This document shows, piece after piece, positions 47,318-56,622 of a stretch of 64,000 nt of DNA. The stretch's first letter is position 1; each line of letters starts with the position of its first letter. The translations under genes were made by a program, and so were the position numbers. The notes below the pieces were generated by a model that was not told the DNA's origin, searched no databases, and saw only the letters and a program-made list of their open reading frames with translations. The stretch is from contig NZ_JAYKZX010000003.1 in the NCBI RefSeq assembly GCF_035989265.1, forward strand, positions 1,426,001 to 1,490,000. Direction: 5' to 3'. The DNA comes from Sphingobium sp. HWE2-09. Its GTDB lineage: Bacteria; Pseudomonadota; Alphaproteobacteria; Sphingomonadales; Sphingomonadaceae.

Positions 47318-48631
47318 ATGAAGCCCATGGCCCTCCATTATCGCAGTTTCGGATTTCAGGTATTGGCCGGCATGGTCGTGGGGCTGTTGCTGGGCTTGGT
47401 CGCGCGCCAGATCGGCGCAGGTCCGGATGGCGACCTCAACTGGTTGGCGACCGCGCTCAAGACGGTGGGATCGATCTTCGTCTCGCTGTTGAAGGCGATT
47501 GTGCCGCCCCTGGTCTTCGCCGCGATCGTCGCGTCGATCGCGAACCTGCGCGCGCTCGACAATGCCGCGCGGCTGGCGGGGCAGACGCTGCTGTGGTTTG
47601 CGATCACCGCATTGATCGCAGTCGCCATCGGCATTGCGATCGGCGTGATCGTGCAGCCGGGCGTGGGCCTCAGCAGCGCGGCGCTGGCCGCGAAGCAGCC
47701 CGAATCAGTGGGCGGCTGGCTCGATTTCCTTAAGGGGCTGGTGCCCGCCAACAGCTTGGCGCTGTCCGGCAGCACCAAGATCAGCGACGGGTCGGCGACC
47801 ACCGGCATCAGCTTCAACATCCTGCAATTGCTGGTCATCTCGATCGCGGTCGGCCTTGCGACCTTGAAGGTCGGGGACAAGGCGGACGCATTCCTGTCCT
47901 TCGTCCGCTCGCTGCTATCCGTCGTGCGTGCGATCCTCGGCTGGGTCATTCGCCTGACGCCGATCGGGTCGGCGGCGCTGATCGGCACCGCCATCGCCAC
48001 CTATGGCTGGAGCGCATTGGCGCAACTGGGCAGTTTCACCGCCGCCATCTATCTGGGCCTCGCGCTGGTGCTGCTGGTCGTTTATCCCACGCTGCTGGCG
48101 GTCAACGGCCTGAAGCCCGGTCCCTTCTTCGCCAAGGCCTGGCCCGCGATTCAGCTGGGTTTCGTGTCGCGCTCCTCGGTCGGCACCCTGCCCGTCACCG
48201 AAGCGGTGACCGAGCGGCTGGGTGTGGAGAAAGGCTATGCCGCCTTCGCCATTCCGCTGGCGTCGACCACCAAGATGGATGGCTGCGCGTCCATCTATCC
48301 TGCGCTGGCGGCGATCTTCGTGGCGGGCTTCTACGGCATCCCGCTACATTTCGTGGATTATGTGCTGATCGTCTTCGTTTCGGTCATCGGATCAGCCGCG
48401 ACGGCGGGGTTGACCGGCGCGATCGTGATGTTGACGCTGACGCTGTCCACGCTTGGCCTGCCGTTGGAAGGCGTGGGATTGTTGCTGGCGATCGACCCGA
48501 TACTGGACATGGGCCGCACCGCCGTAAACGTTGCGGGCCAAGTGCTGGTCGGCGTGATTGTCGCCAAGCGGGAGGGGATATTGGACGAGGCGGCCTATTA
48601 TGGCGCGGGGGATATCGTCGCTGCTGAGTGA
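47318..48631 (+). CDS. Dicarboxylate/amino acid:cation symporter (SDF family)
   Basis: This 437-residue inner-membrane sodium- or proton-coupled transporter of the DAACS/GltP-DctA family (PF00375) has eight transmembrane helices and two re-entrant loops. The diagnostic segments are the serine-rich hairpin SRSSVGTLPVTEAVTERLGV, and STTKMDGCASIYPALAAIFV in place of the usual NMDGT motif, followed by TAGLTGAIVMLTLTLSTLGL and LLAIDPILDMGRTAVNVAGQ. Substrate is probably a C4-dicarboxylate or acidic amino acid; the KMDGC variant departs from glutamate carriers. ATG47327 is an alternative start. Confidence 0.92.
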   Translation: MKPMALHYRSFGFQVLAGMVVGLLLGLVARQIGAGPDGDLNWLATALKTVGSIFVSLLKAIVPPLVFAAIVASIANLRALDNAARLAGQTLLWFAITALIAVAIGIAIGVIVQPGVGLSSAALAAKQPESVGGWLDFLKGLVPANSLALSGSTKISDGSATTGISFNILQLLVISIAVGLATLKVGDKADAFLSFVRSLLSVVRAILGWVIRLTPIGSAALIGTAIATYGWSALAQLGSFTAAIYLGLALVLLVVYPTLLAVNGLKPGPFFAKAWPAIQLGFVSRSSVGTLPVTEAVTERLGVEKGYAAFAIPLASTTKMDGCASIYPALAAIFVAGFYGIPLHFVDYVLIVFVSVIGSAATAGLTGAIVMLTLTLSTLGLPLEGVGLLLAIDPILDMGRTAVNVAGQVLVGVIVAKREGILDEAAYYGAGDIVAAE

Positions 48632-48751
48632 TGACGTTTCGGCTGGATCAACGCGAGGATCGCAAAAACGGCCGATTTCTGGACGGGCGCGCCTTGGTTT
48701 CGTCACCCTATGTCTATAGGCAGGGTTAGCATCGGAACTTAGCGGAGTGAA

Positions 48752-50386
48752 TTGTTGGATACTGTCTCGGTCGTTTTAATCCTGTTGGTCGCCGTCGTCG
48801 TCAGTGGCGCCATATCTCGTATCCTGCCGGTCAACCTGCCCACGCCATTGGTGCAGATTGCCTTTGGCGCGCTGATCGGGCTGGCGGCGGATATCCGGGT
48901 GGAACTGGACCCCGAACTGTTCCTGCTGTTGTTCCTGCCACCGCTGCTGTTCCTGGATGGCTGGCGCATCCCGAAGGATGAGTTGCTCAAGGACGTGTCG
49001 ACCGTCTTCGAACTGGCGTTGGGGCTGGTGCTGCTGACCGTCGTCGGGGTCGGTTTCTTCATCCATTGGCTGATCCCCGCCATGCCGCTGGCAGTCGCCT
49101 TCGCGCTGGCCGCGGTCGTCTCCCCGACCGATCCGATCGCGGTGTCCGCCATCGCCGCGCGCGTGCCCATTCCCAAGCGGATGATGCATATATTGGAGGG
49201 CGAATCGCTGCTGAACGACGCGTCAGGCCTGGTGTGCCTGCGCTTTGCGATCGCGGCGGCGCTGACGGGCAGCTTCTCCATCGGGCAGGCCAGCTTGACC
49301 TTCCTATGGCTGGCGGTCGGCGGATTGCTGGTCGGTGTGGCCGTGACGTTGTTCGTGACCCGGACGAAGGCGTGGATCTCCGATCGGTTCGGCGAGGATA
49401 TCGGGTCGCAGGTGCTGATCAGCCTGCTCATTCCCTTTGCCGCCTATATCATCGCCGAACATCTACATTGTTCGGGCATTTTGGCGGCCGTTGCGGCGGG
49501 CGTGACGATGACCTTTGCCGAAATATCCCGCCAGGCGCTGCCTGCCACGCGGATGCGGCGCAATTCGGTGTGGGACACGATCCAGTTTGCGCTGAACGGC
49601 ATCATCTTCGTGCTGCTGGGCGAACAATTACCCAGCATCCTGGTCGCCGCCAAGCAGACCGTGCACATGACCAACCATAGCAATCCCTGGTGGCTGGCCA
49701 TCTATGTGCTGGCGATCATGCTGGCGCTGGTCGCGCTGCGCTTTGCCTGGGTGTGGGTGTCGTTCCGCCTGACGCTGTTCCGCGCGCGTGAGGAGATCGC
49801 CTATCGACGGCCCAACTGGCGGCTGGTCGCGGCGATGTCCGTCGCGGGGGTGCGCGGGGCGATCACCCTGGCGGGTGTTCTCACCATTCCGTTGACCTTG
49901 GTCGACGGCAGCGATTTTCCGGCGCGCGATCTGGCGATCTGTCTGGCGGCGGGGATCATCATCCTGTCGCTGATCCTGGCGAGCCTGTGCCTGCCGCTGC
50001 TGCTGCGCGGGCTGGAGATGCCGGCCGAGCCGTCGCGATTGGCGCAGGAGAATGCGGCGCGCATCGCGTCTGCGCAGGCGGCGATCCAGGCGATCGAACA
50101 AGCGCAGCATCGGCTGGCCGAAGGCAGCGCCGACGCGGACGTCTATGCAGCGGCCGGATCGCGCATCATGGACCTGTATCGCGAGCGGATCGACAGCCGC
50201 ATCCAGCAGAGCGCCGACCAGGAAGAGGTCAAGCAACTGGCCCGCGTCGATCGCGACCTGCGTCTGGCCGGGTTCAGGGCCGAACGCGACGCCATTTTCG
50301 CCATGGCGCGAAAGCGCGTGATCGGCAGCGAGATCACGCAGAAGCTGGTGCGCGAACTGGACCTGGCCGAGGCGCGCTATCGATAG
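48752..50386 (+). CDS. Na+/H+ antiporter, CPA1 (NhaP) family
   Basis: This 544-residue inner-membrane cation/proton antiporter has about 12 helices in residues 1-420. The ion-binding segments are AVVSPTDPIAVSAIAARVPI and MMHILEGESLLNDASGLVCL (the ND pair typical of electroneutral CPA1 proteins); SVAGVRGAITLAGVLTIPLT follows. A cytoplasmic, mostly helical tail of about 110 residues (PSRLAQENAARIASAQAAIQ onwards) probably regulates it. The start is TTG48752 (or TTG48755) after GCGGAGTG; no ATG is available. Confidence 0.92.
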   Translation: MLDTVSVVLILLVAVVVSGAISRILPVNLPTPLVQIAFGALIGLAADIRVELDPELFLLLFLPPLLFLDGWRIPKDELLKDVSTVFELALGLVLLTVVGVGFFIHWLIPAMPLAVAFALAAVVSPTDPIAVSAIAARVPIPKRMMHILEGESLLNDASGLVCLRFAIAAALTGSFSIGQASLTFLWLAVGGLLVGVAVTLFVTRTKAWISDRFGEDIGSQVLISLLIPFAAYIIAEHLHCSGILAAVAAGVTMTFAEISRQALPATRMRRNSVWDTIQFALNGIIFVLLGEQLPSILVAAKQTVHMTNHSNPWWLAIYVLAIMLALVALRFAWVWVSFRLTLFRAREEIAYRRPNWRLVAAMSVAGVRGAITLAGVLTIPLTLVDGSDFPARDLAICLAAGIIILSLILASLCLPLLLRGLEMPAEPSRLAQENAARIASAQAAIQAIEQAQHRLAEGSADADVYAAAGSRIMDLYRERIDSRIQQSADQEEVKQLARVDRDLRLAGFRAERDAIFAMARKRVIGSEITQKLVRELDLAEARYR

Positions 50387-50517
50387 CGTCTGTTGGGTGC
50401 GCTCGACATGCAGCGGACATCGTCGTTCGGGATGGCGTTTCGACAAATGATTTGCGCCCGTCCGCCTTTTTCCGAACATTCCGATCGTCGGTCCAGCGCC
50501 GAACGAAGGAGACGGCC

Positions 50518-50877
50518 ATGCGCGTGATGATATTGGTGAAGGCGACCGAAGACAGCGAAGCGGGTTATCATCCATCGCCCGAAACGGATGCGATGATGGC
50601 GGCGATGGGCCGGTTCAACGATGCGCTGCGCGAGGCGGGCATTTTGGTGATGGCGGAGGGGCTGACGGAATCATCGCAGGGCAAGCGAGTGGCTTTCGAT
50701 GGCGCCGATCGCACCGTGATCGACGGCCCTTTTGCAAACCCGCGCGAACTGGTCGCGGGATTTTGGCTGTGGGAGGTCAAGGACATGGATGAGGCGATCG
50801 CCTGGGTGAAGCGATGCCCCAATCCCATGCCGGGGCCAAGCGTGATCGAAATTCGGCCCCTGCATGCGTTGGGATAG
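50518..50877 (+). CDS. YCII-related (DGPF domain) protein
   Basis: This 119-residue protein of the YCII/DGPF family has a ferredoxin-like fold, MRVMILVKATEDSEAGYHPS at the N-terminus, RTVIDGPFANPRELVAGFWL with the DGPF motif and a final GPSVIEIRPLHALG. These proteins often sit beside ECF sigma factors of the sigJ/ECF41 type and have been tied to stress responses, but none is next to this one; the biochemical role is unknown. The frame is open far upstream inside the antiporter gene, but AAGGAGAC before ATG50518 fixes the start. Convergent with putA. Confidence 0.9.
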   Translation: MRVMILVKATEDSEAGYHPSPETDAMMAAMGRFNDALREAGILVMAEGLTESSQGKRVAFDGADRTVIDGPFANPRELVAGFWLWEVKDMDEAIAWVKRCPNPMPGPSVIEIRPLHALG

Positions 50878-50883
50878 ACAGGA

Positions 50884-53800
50884 TTAGCCGATCATCATCA
50901 GGCTGGCATTGCCGCCCGCCGCCGTGGTGTTGATGGAAGTCGACTGCTCCTCCAGCAGCCAGTCCAGGCAATAGCCATGGCCGTGATTATCGGCATGGAC
51001 CGACACGATCGGGCCGGGCAGATCGGCGACGCACTGGACCGTGGCGGCGACCTTGGCGGCGTCGCCCTCCACCAGCGCGGCGGCATAATGCCCGGTGGCG
51101 TCAGTGCTGAAGCAGGCGGCGACGTCGGCGGGCAGACCGGGTGGGATCGTCATCCCCTGCACTACGCCGATATTGCCGGTCGCGACGATGGCGGCCATCT
51201 GGCGGAACAGTCCCTGCCGCGTGGCGGGGCGCAGCAGGATGCGGCCGCGAGGATGCAAGGCGTAGAGGTTCCGCTCGCCCACCGGCCCGGGCAGCGTTAG
51301 CTGAACGCCCAGCGCCGACGCGTCGCCGGTGCGGCGGGCCTGGGCCGCGGCCTCCCCTTCCCCCTGCCCGTCGAGCCAGTCGGCGAAGGCATGGATCGGG
51401 GAGCGCAAATGACTGACCCGCGCGGCGAAGACCGGTGGCGTGGCGACCAGTCGGCCCAGATAGAGCGGTCCGCCCGCCTTGGGACCGGTGCCCGACAGGC
51501 CGCAACCGCCAAAGGGCTGCACCCCCACGATGGCGCCGATGACGTTGCGGTTCACATAGATGTTGCCGACCTTCACGCGGGCGGTCACGCGGGCGACGGT
51601 TTCGTCCAGGCGGGTATGCAGGCCGAAGGTCAGGCCGTAGCCGGTGGCATTGATCTGATCGACCAGCGCGTCCAGCCGGTCGCGACGGAAGCGCAGGACG
51701 TGGAGAACCGGGCCGAAGATTTCGCGGTCGAGGTCGGCGATGGATTCGATCTCGATGATGGTGGGCGGAACGAAGGTGCCATGGGCCGTTTCGGGCGGCA
51801 GCGGGCTTTGGTCGACTTTCCGCCCGGCCGCTTTCATCGTGTCGATATGCCGGGTGATGCCGTCCCTGGCTTCGGCGGTGATGACCGGGCCGATATCGAT
51901 ATTCAGCGCGTCGGGGCGACCGATCCGCAACTCCGCCAGCGCGCCTTTCAACATCGTGAGCGTCCGGTCGGCGACATCCTCTTGCAGGCACAGGATGCGC
52001 AGTGCCGAACAGCGCTGGCCAGCGCTGTCGAAGGCGGAGGCGATGACATCGGCGACGACCTGTTCGGCGAGGGCACTGCTGTCCACGATCATGGCGTTCT
52101 GGCCGCCGGTTTCGGCAATCAAAGGAATGGGGCGGCCGTCCGGCGAGAGGCGGGTGGAAAGCTGGCGCTGGATCAGGCGTGCCACCTCCGTCGATCCGGT
52201 AAACATCACCGCGGCGGTTTGCGGCGAGGCGACCAGCGCCGCGCCGATGCGTCCATCGCCGGGCAGCAGGTGTAGCGCGTCGGTGGGCACGCCCGCTTGG
52301 TGCAGCAGGCGGACCGCTTCGGCGGCGATCAGCGGGGTTTCCTCGGCCGGTTTGGCAAGGACCGGGTTGCCCGCCACCAGCGCGGCGGCGACTTGCCCGG
52401 TGAAGATGGCGAGCGGAAAATTCCAGGGACTGATGCAGGTGACGGGACCGAGCGCCGTCTGCGCCGGGTCGAAAGTGCTGCGCGCCTGGGTGGCGTAATA
52501 GCGCAGGAAATCGATCGCCTCGCGCACTTCGGCGATGGCGTTGGGCAGCGACTTGCCCGCTTCGCGCATGATGAGGCCAAGCAGGGTCGGCATCCGCGCC
52601 TGCATGGCATCCGCCGCGCGGTCCAGCATGGCGGCGCGGTCCGCGACCGGTATGTTGGGCCAGCGTGACGCAGCGGCGCTGATGGCGGCGGCGCGCGCTT
52701 CTTCAACGGAGGCTTCGGTCACGCGGCCCACCACATCGCGATGATCGGCGGGGTTGAAGACGGTGCGCGATGGGCCTGTCGCACCTTCTGGCGCGGCGAC
52801 CCAGCTTAGCGTGGCGCTGTGGCGCAACGCGTCGCTCAGGCTGGCGAGCGTCGCTTCATCGCTGAGGTCCAGGCCAGCCGAATTGCGACGGTCGGGATAG
52901 AGATCGGCAGGCAGCGCGATCTGATCATGGCGATGGCCGGGATGCGCCATGGCGCGCACGACATCGACCGGATCGGCGATCATATCCTCGACCGAGACAT
53001 TGGCGTCGGCGATGCGGTTGACGAAGCTGCTGTTCGCGCCATTTTCCAGCAGGCGACGGACCAAATAGGCCAGCAGCGTCTCATGCGTGCCGACCGGGGC
53101 GTAGATGCGGCACGGACGGTTCAGCTTGTCCGCGCCGACAACCTGTTCGTAGAGCGGTTCGCCCATGCCGTGGAGGCATTGGAACTCGTAGCGGCCGATG
53201 GCGAAGTCCGGCCCGGCAAGCTGGTAGATGGTCGCCAGCGTCTGGGCATTATGGGTCGCGAATTGCGGGAAGACGGCGTCCGGCGCATCGAGCAGTTTGC
53301 GGGCGCAGGCGATATAGGCGACGTCGGTATGGACCTTGCGGGTGTAGACCGGGAAGTCGGCCAGTCCGTCCACCTGCGCGCGCTTGATCTCGGCATCCCA
53401 ATAGGCGCCCTTGACCAGCCGCACCATGATGCGGCGGTCGGCACGTCGGGCGAGATCGACGATCCAGTCGATGACGAAGGGACAGCGCTTGCCATAGCCC
53501 TGCACGACGAAGCCAAGGCCGTTCCAACCGGCGAGTTCCGGGTCCGTCGCCAGGCTTTCCAGCAGGTCGAGCGACAGTTCGAGCCGGTCGGCTTCCTCCG
53601 CATCGATGTTGAGACCGATGTCGTAGCTTTTGGACAGCAACGCCAGTTGCTTCACGGCGGGCAGCAGTTCGCCCATGACCCGGTCGGCCTGGGCGCGGGC
53701 ATAGCGCGGGTGGAGCGCCGACAGCTTGATCGAGATGCCGGGGCCAGCGTAGATGCCGCGCCCCGCCGACGCCCTGCCGATGGCATGGATCGCCTGTTCG

Positions 53801-54483
53801 TAATCGGCATAATAGCGCGCAGCGTCGGCGGCGGTGGTCGCGGCTTCGCCCAGCATGTCGTAGCTGTAGGCGAAGCCCTTCGCTTCCAGCGCCCTGGCGC
53901 GTTTCAGCGCTTCCTTGATCGTTTCGCCGGTGACGAACTGTTCGCCCATCATCCGCATGGCGAGGTCCACGCCGCGGCGGATGACCGGCTCGCCCGCACG
54001 GGCCACCAGGCGGGCGAGCGCCGCGCCCAGGCCACGGTCATCGACGCTGCCGACCAGCTTACCGGTCACGACCAGACCCCAGGTGGCGGCGTTGACGAAC
54101 AGCGACTTGTCGCCGCCCAGATGCGCGCCCCAGTCGCCATCGGCGATCTTGTCGCGGATCAGCGCGTCGCGCGTCGCGGCGTCGGGTATACGCAGCAAGG
54201 CTTCGGCTAGGCACATCAGCGCCACGCCCTCCTGGCTGGAGAGCGCATATTCCTGCACCAGTCCTTCGACGCCGGTCCCTTTGTGATTGGCGCGCAGCGT
54301 GGTGACGAGGGTGCGGGCGGTGTCGGCGATGGCGGCCTTCATTTCGTCCGGCAGGGTCGCGGCGGCGATCAGCGGGGCGAGCGCCTCGCCCTCATCACGG
54401 CGATAGGCGGCGGTGATCGCCTGCCGCAGCGGGGTGGGCTGGCGGATGGCGGGGGCGAAGTTGGCGAAGGGCTGATCGGTCAT
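50884..54483 (-). CDS. putA: Bifunctional proline dehydrogenase / P5C dehydrogenase
   Basis: PutA oxidises proline to glutamate in two steps with substrate channelling. The 1199-residue protein starts with a helical arm domain, then a FAD-binding proline dehydrogenase barrel (about 130-480; YKSYDIGLNIDAEEADRLEL-like, LARRADRRIMVRLVKGAYWD). An NAD-dependent P5C dehydrogenase follows (about 530-990), with SAFDSAGQRCSALRILCLQE and the catalytic C825. A C-terminal ALDH-like domain ends the chain. There is no N-terminal ribbon-helix-helix, so it cannot act as its own repressor as E. coli PutA does. The neighbouring Lrp-type gene is the probable regulator. ATG54483 was chosen over an ATG six codons upstream. 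Confidence 0.97.
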   Translation of the reverse strand: MTDQPFANFAPAIRQPTPLRQAITAAYRRDEGEALAPLIAAATLPDEMKAAIADTARTLVTTLRANHKGTGVEGLVQEYALSSQEGVALMCLAEALLRIPDAATRDALIRDKIADGDWGAHLGGDKSLFVNAATWGLVVTGKLVGSVDDRGLGAALARLVARAGEPVIRRGVDLAMRMMGEQFVTGETIKEALKRARALEAKGFAYSYDMLGEAATTAADAARYYADYEQAIHAIGRASAGRGIYAGPGISIKLSALHPRYARAQADRVMGELLPAVKQLALLSKSYDIGLNIDAEEADRLELSLDLLESLATDPELAGWNGLGFVVQGYGKRCPFVIDWIVDLARRADRRIMVRLVKGAYWDAEIKRAQVDGLADFPVYTRKVHTDVAYIACARKLLDAPDAVFPQFATHNAQTLATIYQLAGPDFAIGRYEFQCLHGMGEPLYEQVVGADKLNRPCRIYAPVGTHETLLAYLVRRLLENGANSSFVNRIADANVSVEDMIADPVDVVRAMAHPGHRHDQIALPADLYPDRRNSAGLDLSDEATLASLSDALRHSATLSWVAAPEGATGPSRTVFNPADHRDVVGRVTEASVEEARAAAISAAASRWPNIPVADRAAMLDRAADAMQARMPTLLGLIMREAGKSLPNAIAEVREAIDFLRYYATQARSTFDPAQTALGPVTCISPWNFPLAIFTGQVAAALVAGNPVLAKPAEETPLIAAEAVRLLHQAGVPTDALHLLPGDGRIGAALVASPQTAAVMFTGSTEVARLIQRQLSTRLSPDGRPIPLIAETGGQNAMIVDSSALAEQVVADVIASAFDSAGQRCSALRILCLQEDVADRTLTMLKGALAELRIGRPDALNIDIGPVITAEARDGITRHIDTMKAAGRKVDQSPLPPETAHGTFVPPTIIEIESIADLDREIFGPVLHVLRFRRDRLDALVDQINATGYGLTFGLHTRLDETVARVTARVKVGNIYVNRNVIGAIVGVQPFGGCGLSGTGPKAGGPLYLGRLVATPPVFAARVSHLRSPIHAFADWLDGQGEGEAAAQARRTGDASALGVQLTLPGPVGERNLYALHPRGRILLRPATRQGLFRQMAAIVATGNIGVVQGMTIPPGLPADVAACFSTDATGHYAAALVEGDAAKVAATVQCVADLPGPIVSVHADNHGHGYCLDWLLEEQSTSINTTAAGGNASLMMIG

Positions 54484-54581
54484 CCCGGAACAATAATCCA
54501 CATCAGAATTTCGTTCCGCCTTATGAATGGCTCCTATATTGGTGAAACGACTTATTATGTGGCTAGTGGTAGGCAGATCGG
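54484..54581. promoter_or_regulatory. Divergent putA / lrp-type regulatory region
   Basis: This 98-base gap is AT-rich compared with its surroundings and must hold both promoters. TTTCGTT near 54507 and AAACGA near 54545 form a weak inverted pair, and CCACAT / ATGTGG (near 54498 and 54556) is another. Either could bind an Lrp-type regulator; no single consensus site stands out. Confidence 0.4.
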
Positions 54582-55073
54582 ATGGATAATAAGCATATTG
54601 CAGTGGAGTTGGACGAGTTCGACCGGCGGATCATAGCCGCTTTGGTCGAAGACGGACGGATGACCGTGACCGATCTGGCCGTACAGGTCGGCCTGTCCAA
54701 GACGCCGTGCCAGGTGCGGCTCAAGCGATTGCAGGAAACGGGCGTCATTCGCGGCTTTAGGGCCATGGTTGATCCGGCGAAGCTGGGGATGGACCATATC
54801 GCCTTTACCGAAGTCAAGTTGAGCGACACGCGGGAAGCGGCGCTGGGGGAGTTTAACGCGGCGGTCCGGCGGATTCCGGAGGTCGAGGAATGTCATATGC
54901 TGGCAAGCAATTTCGACTATCTGCTCAAGGTGCGGACGGCGGATATCCGCCGCTATCGCATGGTATTGGGGGAGAAGATCAGCGCCCTGCCCCATGTGGC
55001 GAGTACGTCCACCTTCGTAGCGATGGAGACGGTGCTGGAGGCGGGACACAAGCGGATCAGTCGAAAAGGGTAA
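54582..55073 (+). CDS. Lrp/AsnC family regulator, probable proline-responsive activator
   Basis: This 163-residue regulator has an N-terminal winged helix-turn-helix at about 10-60 (LDEFDRRIIAALVEDGRMTV, VQVGLSKTPCQVRLKRLQET) and a C-terminal Lrp ligand/oligomerisation domain (FTEVKLSDTREAALGEFNAA onwards). It is transcribed away from putA. Alphaproteobacterial PutR, an Lrp-type activator of putA, is found in the same arrangement, so this is its likely counterpart. The last 17 bases overlap the convergent esterase gene. Confidence 0.9.
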   Translation: MDNKHIAVELDEFDRRIIAALVEDGRMTVTDLAVQVGLSKTPCQVRLKRLQETGVIRGFRAMVDPAKLGMDHIAFTEVKLSDTREAALGEFNAAVRRIPEVEECHMLASNFDYLLKVRTADIRRYRMVLGEKISALPHVASTSTFVAMETVLEAGHKRISRKG

Positions 55074-56289
55074 GCGGAATCGCGTCTCCCATCGCTTTAT
55101 AGCCTTTAGGTGAGGGATGGAGAGCGTCGCCGCTGTCATAGGCGGGTAGCAGCCGTTCGGGATGGGGCGGGTCGCGGGTTATGCGGTCAAAGTCGATCAC
55201 CGCGTCGAAATGCCCCGCCGTCCTGATCCAGGCATTGACCGCCTGCCGATCCGCTTCATTGCGGGCATCGGCATGATAATAGCCGTTGCCAATAAAGGGC
55301 ATGATGGTCGCGCCGATTACCTTGATCCCCTTGCCATGGGCGCGGGCGATGATCTGGCGATAGGCGCCGATGATGCGGGCGACATGGGTGTCGTGCGCTT
55401 CGTCGCTGACCGGGGCGTTCAGCGTCAGGGTGCCGAGATCGTTGATCCCTTCGAGCAGGACGAGATGGGTGACGCCGGGTTGGGCAAGCACATCGCGATC
55501 CAGCCGCGCCAGGGCGTTGGGACCAAGGCCGTCGTTCAGTAGGCGGTTGCCGCCGATGCCCTGATTGATGATCGCAATGTCGCGATGCTTCGGGTCCGCC
55601 TGAAGCCGCTGCGCCAGCCGATCGGTCCAGCGGTCGTTGCCGTTGGTGGTGGAGCCTTTGCCGTCGGTGATGGAATCGCCGAGCGCGACGATCAGCTTTG
55701 CGGGCGCGCAGCGTTCGACCTCCAGCGCGGCGAGGTTGAACCAATGATCGAAATTGGCCGCGCCGGTCATGGCATCGTCGCGCAGATGATCGCCGGGCAA
55801 GTGCCAGGATGTGGCGCGCGATCCGGGGTGGGACGTCTGTTCGGGTTCGCCATCATAGCGGATCGAGACGGCGACCGTGTCGAGCGCCTTGACCGGAAAC
55901 GGCACCGGGTCGGACAGATAGTCCGCGCCCGCGGGAATGACGATGTCGGACTTTCCATCGAAACTGAGCGAAACGAGCGAGGCGGCGTCGATGGTCGGCC
56001 GGTCAGAGGCGGCCGCGCGGGCGATGCTGACCCCGGCGAGGCGGAGCGGTTTGGTGCCCGCCAGATTGGACAGGCGCACGCGCAACCGATCGCCCGCAAT
56101 GGAAGGACGGACGATCTGACGCAGCGTCTGATCGGCCAGCGTGCCCGCTGGCAGCACTTGGTCGCCGGTGGGCAGGAACTGCGACGATGCCCAGCCTGCG
56201 ACCCAGTTGGGCGCGCAGGTCTTTGCGTGCATCGGCGTGGCGATCAGGGCGAGTGGCAGGCCGAAGAGAAGAGAGAGACGCATCGTCAT
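55057..56289 (-). CDS. Secreted SGNH/GDSL hydrolase
   Basis: This 410-residue exported esterase-like protein has a signal peptide (MTMRLSLLFGLPLALIATPM). The C-terminal SGNH domain has block I LIVALGDSITDGKGSTTNGN (Ser), block II NQGIGGNRLL (Gly), block III VLLEGINDLGT (Asn) and block V SGDALHPSPKGYKAMG (Asp-x-x-His). The first half is a jelly-roll-like domain (SNLAGTKPLRLAGVSIARAA). Domain order matches secreted carbohydrate esterases that act on plant polysaccharides, which would suit the nearby uronate genes, but the substrate is not certain. Its 3' end overlaps the Lrp-type gene by 17 bases. Confidence 0.88.
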   Translation of the reverse strand: MTMRLSLLFGLPLALIATPMHAKTCAPNWVAGWASSQFLPTGDQVLPAGTLADQTLRQIVRPSIAGDRLRVRLSNLAGTKPLRLAGVSIARAAASDRPTIDAASLVSLSFDGKSDIVIPAGADYLSDPVPFPVKALDTVAVSIRYDGEPEQTSHPGSRATSWHLPGDHLRDDAMTGAANFDHWFNLAALEVERCAPAKLIVALGDSITDGKGSTTNGNDRWTDRLAQRLQADPKHRDIAIINQGIGGNRLLNDGLGPNALARLDRDVLAQPGVTHLVLLEGINDLGTLTLNAPVSDEAHDTHVARIIGAYRQIIARAHGKGIKVIGATIMPFIGNGYYHADARNEADRQAVNAWIRTAGHFDAVIDFDRITRDPPHPERLLPAYDSGDALHPSPKGYKAMGDAIPLTLFD

Positions 56290-56622
56290 GCTTTCATCAA
56301 GGTTACGGCGGCAAAGTTCACACCGTCATTGCTTGTGCTTTCCCACGCTTTTCTGCGGGACAGGCAACGGGACGCACCGCCTACGCGCTCGCGACGCGCC
56401 CCTAACGCGCCTGTGACGCGTCACCTGGGCAATAGCCTCGTCACGCGACATATGGGGAGCGCGGATGGGGAAGGCGCATATTGTTTCACAGGACAGGGTT
56501 GACCAAATTAAATCCAACATTGGAAGGATTTTCTAAGGCCGTCACTGGCTCCCCCACACTGGTCGATCCCAAGAAAAGGGCCGGCGTTGCCGCCGACCCT
56601 GTGAGTTTTCCTTGGGGGAGGA
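56290..56622. other. Intergenic region upstream of the esterase gene, no gene
   Basis: This 333-base stretch lies between two minus-strand genes. It holds the terminator at 56578-56600 and a perfect 12-base palindrome GTGACGCGTCAC (56413-56424) with a half-similar GTCACGCGAC about 15 bases on. The palindrome is operator-like. Short ORFs here overlap repeats or have no ribosome site and are not called. Confidence 0.6.
56578..56600 (-). terminator. Terminator after the uronate-locus TonB receptor
   Basis: On the minus strand GGGTCGGCG and CGCCGGCCC pair (one G-T or mismatch) and are followed by TTTTCTT. It lies 23 bases after the receptor stop. Confidence 0.75.

Noticed and set aside
49987..50517. 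Upstream extension of the YCII gene
   Set aside because: The open frame lies within the antiporter gene and is Arg-rich; AAGGAGAC before ATG50518 sets the start.
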